From the NCBI GenBank assembly GCA_038061595.1, contig JBBTYZ010000017.1:1-11023 (forward strand): a DNA stretch of 11,023 nucleotides. The letters run 5' to 3'. The first letter of the stretch is position 1; the number at the start of each line of letters is the position of its first letter. Below, in pieces: positions 5,956-11,023 of the stretch. This stretch comes from JBBTYZ01 sp038061595. GTDB taxonomy: Bacteria; Patescibacteriota; Minisyncoccia; UBA6257; GWB1-50-10. The translations under genes and the position numbers were made by a program. The notes under the pieces are model-generated. The model made no database searches. It was not told where the DNA came from and saw only the letters and a list, made by a program, of their open reading frames with translations.

Positions 5956-7127
5956 TTCAACCCCTTTCCGTAATGATTAAAATATTTCTCAATTCTATCG
6001 AAAGCCTTATTGATTAATTCTTCATTTGATACGAAACTGATTCTTATGTGTTTTTCTCCGCCTAAACCAAAACCAATTCCTGGCCTGACCACAATACCTG
6101 CCTCTAGCAAAAGTTTAAAAAAATCAACGGAGTTCATGGTCAAACTGTACTTTGGAAACACAAAAAAACCGCCTTGGGGTTTTACGTATTGAAATAACTT
6201 CGGCAATTTATCCAACCTCGAACAGACTAATTGTCTGAGTTTTGTGTAGCGGTTTGAATAGTTCGACACAATCTTCTCTTTATCCCGGTATAGCAATTTG
6301 CCAAGTTCTTCGGATAACGTCGAGGGGAAGAGATTAATCGAAGTGTGTATTCTTGAAAGTTTAGCAATATTTTCCTTGCTTGAGTAAATATAACCCAGTC
6401 TTAAACCACTCATCGAAAAATCTTTCGAGAAGCTTCTTATTATCATCATTGCATCAATGTCTTCTGACAATTTTCCCAGACTCTGATAATCAGACCCGGA
6501 GTCAATTATATGCCTATATGTCTCATCCACTATAAGATTGATATTTTTCTCATGCGATACTTTTATCAGCATTTTCTTGGAGGCAGTTGAAAATATCGTC
6601 CCCGTGGGATTATTAGGATCCGCTATTATTAGTGCTCGTGTTTTATCGCTGACCTTTTCCAGAAGCTTACTTTTATCGAAGTCCCATCCATTTTCTTCAG
6701 ACAAGGGTATCTCTAATATTTTGTCACCACATAGTGCGCACTGGTCTTGATAGAGCGACCAATGAGGAGAAAATAGAGCGATTTCATCTCCGGGGTCAGT
6801 AAATGCCTGAATAGCACTAAACAGGCTTGATGTGGAACCAGCCGTAATCAGAATCTCTTCAGGTACCACTTTTCTAGCGAACTCCAATGAAAGATCTTCT
6901 GCAATGAGGTTTCTCAACTCCGGATCGCCCTGGGCGTATGCGGAATATCTTACAATATTTGGATTTGATTTTAACGCTTCACAAATCGTCTGTAAGCTGG
7001 TCTGCGGCAATCCGAATTGAGGTGTTCCCCCGGCAAGTGATATCGCTTGTGGAAATTTCTCGGCAAACTTAAAAGCGCTATCAACAGGATTGTTTTTTAG
7101 ATTTTTAACTCTTTTTGATAGAGGCAT
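5952..7127 (-). CDS. PLP-dependent aminotransferase, class I/II fold, 391 aa
   Basis: All main hallmarks of fold-type I aspartate-aminotransferase-like enzymes are present. They are the N-terminal ISLAGGTPQFGLP, the PLP-phosphate loop AGSTSSLF (96-103), DPNNPTG (170-176) with the Asn that contacts the PLP ring, VDETY (200-204) with Asp201 for the pyridine nitrogen, SFSKDFSMSGLRLGY (232-246) with the Schiff-base Lys235 and Arg243, and HIRISF with Arg362 for the substrate carboxylate. The length is normal for the family and the enzyme looks active. Its amino donor and acceptor cannot be told from sequence. It starts 9 bp after the radical SAM gene and overlaps the NUDIX gene by 4 bp. No Shine-Dalgarno is seen before the ATG, so it probably depends on translation coupling. 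Confidence 0.92.
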   Translation of the reverse strand: MPLSKRVKNLKNNPVDSAFKFAEKFPQAISLAGGTPQFGLPQTSLQTICEALKSNPNIVRYSAYAQGDPELRNLIAEDLSLEFARKVVPEEILITAGSTSSLFSAIQAFTDPGDEIALFSPHWSLYQDQCALCGDKILEIPLSEENGWDFDKSKLLEKVSDKTRALIIADPNNPTGTIFSTASKKMLIKVSHEKNINLIVDETYRHIIDSGSDYQSLGKLSEDIDAMMIIRSFSKDFSMSGLRLGYIYSSKENIAKLSRIHTSINLFPSTLSEELGKLLYRDKEKIVSNYSNRYTKLRQLVCSRLDKLPKLFQYVKPQGGFFVFPKYSLTMNSVDFFKLLLEAGIVVRPGIGFGLGGEKHIRISFVSNEELINKAFDRIEKYFNHYGKGLK

Positions 7128-7136
7128 AGTAGGTGG

Positions 7137-8393
7137 TTAAGGCAATATATTTTTAAACCCGATGGCATGGATAAGCAACCTATGTTCCTGGTAGTTAATT
7201 TTCTCTTTAATTGTGAAATTTTTCCCGTCTTGAATTATTGTTAGAGCGTCAAGCCCGATTTCTTTTAAGGTTTCCCTGAACATTTCAATCAGGGATTTTC
7301 CGCCAGATTTTTCAATGCTTTCCTGAATATCACTCGGAACATTGAGAATAACTGAATTGTTCTCTGTACGATACCTATAGAGGTTAAAATCTGGAATCTC
7401 CAGTATATGTGCGAGCATTTGTGAGGATCGTGTAAAAAGCGGTACATCATAATGAGTTTTAGCCATAATCTTTCCAACTTTTTTCGCGAAGCCATCCGGT
7501 AAATCTTTTTGCGGCATTTTTCCTTTTTCGGTATCAACAAACCGGGGCAGTAATGTTGGATCAAGCTTATTAATATGTTTCCACAGCAATACGATCCCGG
7601 GATCAACTCTTAGGCCACCCACGCATATACATTCTGCCAATCCAGACGACTTTTTAAGGGATTTCGTTATTGACTCTTCGGAATCGTTTATTCCACGGAT
7701 AATCGGACGCAAATGATGAGTTATATGGACGCCGAGCTGTTTTATCTCCGTCAAATTCTTAAATCGGTTACCTCGGTACGGTTCAAGCCATGCAGGAGCA
7801 TTAGACTCTGTTACCGAGATGATAACTTTTGACCCGTGAACAAGCACATATCTCAATCTTTCTTTCCATGTTTTCAGCAGTTTATCGCTAATCCCATATT
7901 TAATGACTAACCAGTAAGGATTCTTGTAACCGTTATCGGCAAGGAAGCGCATTGCAGCCCAAGTTTCCTGCTCCACTCCTTCGAGAAATGCTTCTGAAGA
8001 GCCAACTGCGATGCTGACAATCGATTTATCCTTTATGAACCCCGGATGTTCCGCCATCGCCTTAGCCAATACATCACCTTTAAAGAGAACCTCTGGTTTT
8101 CTCGGAATAATTGTTGTTGAGTCGAAGTCATGAATATTGTTATGGTAGGATTCTTCTTGGACACATAAATTGCGACAGTCGTTTCCCGCAACACAGTAGG
8201 AACACCTTAAGGGGCATCCGCGAACAGGTTCAAGAGAGAAGCACGAGTTCGCAACACATACTCTGCTCAAGGGGTTTCTTGGATCCTGCGAGAGAGATCC
8301 TATCTTCTCTTTCAGCAGGTCGACCCCTGTTTGCAGAAAATCGTGAACGACTATGGGTTCCGGGGTTGGCCATACAATTTTGGGTTCTTTCAT
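7137..8393 (-). CDS. Radical SAM protein of unknown substrate, 418 aa
   Basis: The [4Fe-4S]/SAM-binding motif CxxxCxxC is present as C60-P-L-R-C64-S-Y-C67 within EPVRGCPLRCSYCVAG. Additional cysteines at 46, 51, 73 and 77 crowd the same region and may bind a further metal or be structural. Downstream segments alternate strand and helix as in a partial TIM barrel: SIVSIAVGSSEAF, KVIISVTESN, THHLRPIIRGIND and ICVGGLRVDPG. The last of these is glycine-rich and may contact SAM. The remaining about 130 residues form a separate C-terminal part. General style recalls the spore-photoproduct-lyase-like group, but the substrate is unknown. A Shine-Dalgarno AAGGAG lies at 8402-8407, 8 nt upstream. The ATG overlaps the stop of the nucleotidyltransferase gene by 4 bp, so the two are translationally coupled. 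Confidence 0.88.
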   Translation of the reverse strand: MKEPKIVWPTPEPIVVHDFLQTGVDLLKEKIGSLSQDPRNPLSRVCVANSCFSLEPVRGCPLRCSYCVAGNDCRNLCVQEESYHNNIHDFDSTTIIPRKPEVLFKGDVLAKAMAEHPGFIKDKSIVSIAVGSSEAFLEGVEQETWAAMRFLADNGYKNPYWLVIKYGISDKLLKTWKERLRYVLVHGSKVIISVTESNAPAWLEPYRGNRFKNLTEIKQLGVHITHHLRPIIRGINDSEESITKSLKKSSGLAECICVGGLRVDPGIVLLWKHINKLDPTLLPRFVDTEKGKMPQKDLPDGFAKKVGKIMAKTHYDVPLFTRSSQMLAHILEIPDFNLYRYRTENNSVILNVPSDIQESIEKSGGKSLIEMFRETLKEIGLDALTIIQDGKNFTIKEKINYQEHRLLIHAIGFKNILP

Positions 8394-9196
8394 CTTTCAT
8401 TCTCCTTAAACATTTTCTTAATACAAATAAGCTTTTCTTCGGATGATCCGTTTTCTAAAATCTGGACAAATTTCTCAAGGCGCTGATGCGATATCTTCGA
8501 TTGTCTGCTCATCAAGTGTGTCCTGATGTGTTTGATTGATGGTATATATACTTCATTTTTGGCAAATAGATATCTTGATAACGCTATAACCAGGTCGGCA
8601 ATTCCGACATCAGCAGCTAAATAATTCTTCTCCAGACATAGTTTTTCACTAATATCCAGTTTAAGAGAGATTTCTTCTCCGAGCATTTTCAGGAGTGTAT
8701 CGCGGAGTTTTTTCGGATATTTAGACTGGAGTTCCGCCTTCAATTCTGTTAATTTCTTGTCTTTATCAAAAAGGATTATCGACTCAGCAATGTCACCTAT
8801 AATAACCTCTGGAATATTGCCACCAATCGCCCAAAGCGGTTTTGAAATTTCTAACGGAAACCTCTTTCCTGCCGTTATGTCCTCTATTTCACCAAGAAAC
8901 TTATTCTCTAAGCGATAGACTATTCCATATTCAATAGACTGGCATCTATATCTGTAACTGTCATCTGACATACCTACGAAATCAAATCCTGACTGGCTGG
9001 AAATGACTTGCCGAACACTCAATGGATTGGGTATACGTTCAACTAAAACGATACAATCGACATCTCGGGGTACTTTTAATCTATTTCTTGCATAGGAGCC
9101 AAATACGGAAAAAGAACTACAGTTCTCATCTGGTTGGTGAATCTTTGCTAAAAGACTTAGCGCATTATCTATGTTTTCCAGTGAAATCTCATTCAT
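8390..9196 (-). CDS. Nucleotidyltransferase-fold protein (pol-beta/MNT-like), 268 aa
   Basis: The N-terminal domain carries the pol-beta superfamily signature FSVFGSYARNRLKVPRDVDCIVLV: G33-S34, then D45-x-D47. A possible third acidic residue is E89 in the strand SIEYGIVYR. The C-terminal half (about 150-268) is helical, with a pattern LRDTLLKMLGEEISLKLDIS and ADVGIADLVIALSRYLF, as in DUF4037- or kanamycin-nucleotidyltransferase-like helical partners. It should transfer a nucleoside monophosphate to a small molecule or another acceptor. No antitoxin (MNT/HEPN) partner is adjacent, so a toxin-antitoxin role is not favoured; instead it leads the operon with the radical SAM gene. No Shine-Dalgarno precedes the ATG. 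The divergent DUF5680 gene shares this intergenic region. Confidence 0.82.
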   Translation of the reverse strand: MNEISLENIDNALSLLAKIHQPDENCSSFSVFGSYARNRLKVPRDVDCIVLVERIPNPLSVRQVISSQSGFDFVGMSDDSYRYRCQSIEYGIVYRLENKFLGEIEDITAGKRFPLEISKPLWAIGGNIPEVIIGDIAESIILFDKDKKLTELKAELQSKYPKKLRDTLLKMLGEEISLKLDISEKLCLEKNYLAADVGIADLVIALSRYLFAKNEVYIPSIKHIRTHLMSRQSKISHQRLEKFVQILENGSSEEKLICIKKMFKENER

Positions 9197-9221
9197 GATC
9201 TATTGACTACATATAGTTTAT

Positions 9222-9227
9222 TACTAT
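9222..9227 (+). promoter_or_regulatory. Candidate -10 box (TACTAT) in the divergent intergenic region, plus strand
   Basis: TACTAT is followed by ATTTCC and an ATG at 9234, the same six-base spacing as two other promoters in this window. TTGACT (9203-9208) upstream is 13 bp away, short for a -35, but 16 bp from an overlapping TATATT (9225-9230). It may drive the DUF5680 gene either leaderless from 9234 or with a 168-nt leader. Confidence 0.35.
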
Positions 9228-9401
9228 ATTTCCATGACTAAAAATTATTTGTCGCCCATTAGCGGATTTTTTATTCGTTATCACCATAGCTCAAACCTAA
9301 TCAGAAATAAAGGGTATTTATATGTAATGGGCACATTGTTTTATGATAATATGATATGTATCGCACCTTACGGAAATCAGCCTAAGCACCATCTTATTAC
9401 T

Positions 9402-9857
9402 ATGACGAAAAAACTCATCAATTTTTTAATCAATGCAAAAAAGTCGACTTATGCCAGTGCGCAAGGCGACAGCAAAAAGGTTCTGGCTGATAGCAGTAAA
9501 GAATTCATCTATTCCGAAGGTGACTTAACGTATCGAGACCGATATTTCGGTTCCGATTCTTTTGCCGGAGAAGAGGTTGTTTTTTCTAACAATGAGGCTA
9601 TCTGGGTAATGAATTACCAAGGCTCTATTTTAGACAAAACAATCAGTGAAAAAGAAGTCTACGGCTTCCTAAAGAAAGCACTCTTGAATGTAACCGAAGA
9701 AATGCCCTTCAGGGGACCGTCCGAATTCACTCAAAATGATTACTCGTATAAATGTGAATTCGAGGGCTATCTTGAGTTGTTTAGGGGCACCGAGACCATC
9801 CTCTACAAAAGTATGAAAATATATGAACTCTCGTTCCATGGTGGAATTATTGTATAA
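9402..9857 (+). CDS. DUF5680-family protein, 151 aa
   Basis: The sequence follows the DUF5680 pattern from its first residues: LINFLINAKKSTYAS, then FIYSEGDLTYRDRYFGSDSFAGEEVVF, AIWVMNYQGSI, VYGFLKKALLNV, PFRGPSEF, and the C-terminal YELSFHGGIIV. No enzymatic role is known for this family; such proteins often occur as lone accessory genes. The start at 9402 is chosen because family members begin about here, yet it lacks a Shine-Dalgarno. The reading frame stays open upstream to an ATG at 9234, adding 56 residues with an aromatic-rich, unrecognised sequence. A -10-like box 6 nt before 9234 supports that longer form. The choice between 9234 and 9402 is open. The gene is divergent from the nucleotidyltransferase operon and is followed by the insertion sequence. 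Confidence 0.72.
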   Translation: MTKKLINFLINAKKSTYASAQGDSKKVLADSSKEFIYSEGDLTYRDRYFGSDSFAGEEVVFSNNEAIWVMNYQGSILDKTISEKEVYGFLKKALLNVTEEMPFRGPSEFTQNDYSYKCEFEGYLELFRGTETILYKSMKIYELSFHGGIIV

Positions 9858-9902
9858 TTAGCCGTTTTCTAATCCGTTCTCTTCTCACAGATTGACAAAA
9901 CA

Positions 9903-9933
9903 TGTATCAATTGCAGCAATTAGGGTTACCTTT
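9903..9933 (+). repeat. Left terminal inverted repeat (IRL) of the IS
   Basis: Starts TGTATCAATTGCAG and ends GTTACCTTT. It pairs with the right end read on the opposite strand. Confidence 0.65.
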
Positions 9934-9992
9934 CGGGTTCAGAACCAAGCTGGTATGGTATGAGCAATTTACTCGTAAGTTGCTAGGAAGCC

Positions 9993-10961
9993 ATGACAAG
10001 AAACACCCAAGGAGAACTGATTGCTATGAAGCAAAACATCATTGAGAGTACCTTAAGCAAAGAGATGAAGTGCAAAGATGCGGCTAAGGCTCTGGGGATA
10101 CACAAGAAGGCTTTCAGCCGGTTGCGTAGCCGGTACAAAGAGTCCGGCATCCAAGCCCTGATTCCGGTTAAGCCAGGTTCCAAAGTAGGTTCACCGCCAA
10201 GGAACCGAACACCGGAGTGGATCGAGGAGATCGTCTGCGATACGGCCATGTTTAATCCCTTCATGGGACCAATCGAGCTGGCCGACAAACTCTTCGATGA
10301 TCATTCCATCGCCCTTGATCCGACTACCATCTGGCGCATCCTGAAACGGAAACATATCAGATACAACCTGGATTACACCCCGATCCCAAAGAAAGAACCG
10401 ACACTCTACTGTCTTGACTACCCCGGCCAGGAGCTTCAGCTTGATGCTTCTTACCCCTTTGGCCGAAGCAGAGACATTGTCTGTTTCTCCGCTATCGATG
10501 ACTGTTCCAGATATGTATTCGGTATGATGTGCGACAAAGACAATGCCAAGAATGCCATCAAACTAATTAACTACATCTTGGAACGATCGCCCTTCCCAAT
10601 CAGACGGATCAGAGTAGACAACAGATACGGAAAGTTACTCAAGTGGTATTGTGAGAACCGTGGGTTAGAACTAATTGAGAATGATCCGTATGCTCCGACC
10701 CAGAACGGCAAGATCGAGCGGTATCACCGGACACTCAAGACCAGGTTCTTCTACGGCCAGTGCTCCTTCCAAGATGATATGGAGACATTAGAGTACAAAC
10801 TACAGCTTTGGCTTCAATACTACAACAACAAGAGAAGGCATACCGGATACGGCATGAACAAATTAACACCGAGAGAGAAAATCATTAAGATCATGTTTCA
10901 ACAGCTTGGCAACACCCAGACAAAAAAGGTAACATTAACCCTGCAATCGTACATAGCTTGA
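9993..10961 (+). CDS. IS481-like DDE transposase, 322 aa
   Basis: The N-terminus holds a helix-turn-helix: CKDAAKALGIHKKAFSRLRS (27-46), followed by a linker (SKVGSPPRNRTPEWIEEIV). The rve/DDE core has D151 in LQLDAS, D209 in RVDN and E242 in NGKIERYHRT. The C-terminal YNNKRRHTGYGMNKLTPRE is typical of IS481/IS3-type enzymes. Between D209 and E242 there are 32 residues rather than the usual 35, and the common DNG-x-E/F element reads DNRYGK, so activity is uncertain. The ATG at 9993 has an AGGA close by; ATG at 10026 with AAGGAG about 10 nt upstream is an alternative start. The last 3 codons and the stop lie just beyond the right inverted repeat, so the C-terminus is set by flanking DNA. Confidence 0.88.
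   Translation: MTRNTQGELIAMKQNIIESTLSKEMKCKDAAKALGIHKKAFSRLRSRYKESGIQALIPVKPGSKVGSPPRNRTPEWIEEIVCDTAMFNPFMGPIELADKLFDDHSIALDPTTIWRILKRKHIRYNLDYTPIPKKEPTLYCLDYPGQELQLDASYPFGRSRDIVCFSAIDDCSRYVFGMMCDKDNAKNAIKLINYILERSPFPIRRIRVDNRYGKLLKWYCENRGLELIENDPYAPTQNGKIERYHRTLKTRFFYGQCSFQDDMETLEYKLQLWLQYYNNKRRHTGYGMNKLTPREKIIKIMFQQLGNTQTKKVTLTLQSYIA
10925..10953 (-). repeat. Right terminal inverted repeat (IRR) of the IS
   Basis: Read on the minus strand it begins TGTACGATTGCAG and ends GTTACCTTT, matching the left end. It overlaps the 3' end of the transposase gene. Confidence 0.65.
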
Positions 10962-10983
10962 TTTAAGATTCAAAAAATGTTAC

Positions 10984-10989
10984 TATAAC
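10984..10989 (+). promoter_or_regulatory. -10 box (TATAAC) for the tRNA gene
   Basis: TATAAC lies 7 bp before the first base of the mature tRNA. TTTAAG, 16 bp further upstream, is a weak -35. Both lie between the IS right end and the tRNA. Confidence 0.45.
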
Positions 10990-10996
10990 AAAGCGC

Positions 10997-11023
10997 GGGG
11001 GCGTAGTTCAGTTGGTTAGAACG
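10997..11023 (+). tRNA. tRNA gene, 5' part only (cut by the window edge)
   Basis: The sequence gives acceptor strand GGGGGCG (10997-11003), T8-A9, D-stem GTTC, D-loop AGTTGGTTA with the GG pair, D-stem GAAC and one further G at the edge. GTTC pairs perfectly with GAAC. The anticodon is outside the window, so the amino acid cannot be assigned. tRNA genes are common integration sites for islands. Confidence 0.82.

Larger units (their letters stand above)
9903..10953 (+). mobile_element. IS481-like insertion sequence, about 1.05 kb, with imperfect terminal inverted repeats
   Basis: Left end 9903-9933 and right end 10925-10953 (read on the minus strand) align as inverted repeats. They share TGTA at the outer tips, then ATTGCAG, TTA and GTTACCTTT, with a few mismatches and two 1-base gaps. 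They frame a single DDE transposase gene, giving a compact single-ORF element. TGT tips are usual for this IS group. No convincing target-site duplication flanks the ends. The element lies between the DUF5680 gene and a tRNA gene. Boundary precision is within a few bases. Confidence 0.72.

Noticed and set aside
8111..8446. 111-aa plus-strand open frame opposite the radical SAM gene
   Set aside because: It is antisense to the conserved CxxxCxxC region, shows no recognisable domain, and is best explained as a shadow.
8390..9196. MNT/HEPN toxin-antitoxin system
   Set aside because: The nucleotidyltransferase is 268 aa with its own helical C-terminal half and no HEPN partner is adjacent; the linked gene is a radical SAM enzyme.
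2152..9196. Integron gene-cassette array
   Set aside because: All genes are in one orientation and some are of cassette-like function, but no attC-like repeats recur between them and several genes overlap.
9983..10288. 101-aa minus-strand open frame opposite the transposase N-terminus
   Set aside because: Shadow of the helix-turn-helix region of the transposase.
9893..10963. Target-site duplication of the IS
   Set aside because: Bases flanking 9903 and 10953 do not match over any convincing length.
1..11023. CRISPR array or retroelement with template/variable repeats
   Set aside because: No regularly spaced repeats and no reverse transcriptase were seen.

Overview
The window looks like an accessory (genomic-island type) stretch of a bacterial chromosome with moderate-to-low GC. 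The standard code applies, since TGA is used as a stop in several genes. The C-terminus of the serine recombinase, the style of the IS481-like transposase and the mix of small accessory enzymes (NUDIX, GNAT, DUF5680, nucleotidyltransferase) resemble candidate-phyla (Patescibacteria-like) genomes. That is an impression from sequence style, not a phylogenetic result.

Layout, left to right. Positions 1-407 (minus) hold the C-terminal end of a large serine recombinase with no N-terminal catalytic part. Positions 417-1925 (plus) encode a 502-aa protein ending in a PD-(D/E)XK nuclease-like core with a RecB-type QxxxY motif. Positions 1926-2325 carry a small possibly frameshifted ORF (plus) and a 57-aa zinc-ribbon protein (minus) whose 3' ends overlap. 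From 2419 to 9196 every gene is on the minus strand. In transcription order (right to left) they are: nucleotidyltransferase, radical SAM enzyme, PLP aminotransferase, NUDIX hydrolase, P-loop nucleotide-kinase-like protein, GNAT acetyltransferase, isochorismatase-like hydrolase lacking the catalytic Cys, ADP-ribose-pyrophosphatase-like NUDIX, and a nucleoside 2-deoxyribosyltransferase-like protein. On the far right a DUF5680 protein (plus) is followed by an apparently complete IS481-like insertion sequence with recognisable inverted repeats, and then by the 5' end of a tRNA gene cut by the window edge.

How the genes may work together. The tightest unit is 9196-5464: nucleotidyltransferase, radical SAM, aminotransferase and NUDIX. 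The first two and the last two overlap by 4 bp, and only 9 bp separate the middle pair. This looks like a co-translated pathway in which a small substrate is modified by radical chemistry and transamination and handled as a nucleotide conjugate. No known pathway with exactly these four parts is recognised, so it is the best candidate for an undescribed system here. The kinase-like/GNAT pair (5441-4154) follows directly but is visibly richer in GC, has strong Shine-Dalgarno sites and is flanked by an inverted 9-bp repeat, suggesting a separate acquisition. The NUDIX/NDT-like pair (3353-2419) overlaps by 4 bp and is probably driven by a leaderless promoter; both proteins belong to families that act on nucleosides or nucleotide-sugar linkages. 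The truncated recombinase on one side and the IS plus tRNA gene on the other support a mobile or repeatedly rearranged locus.
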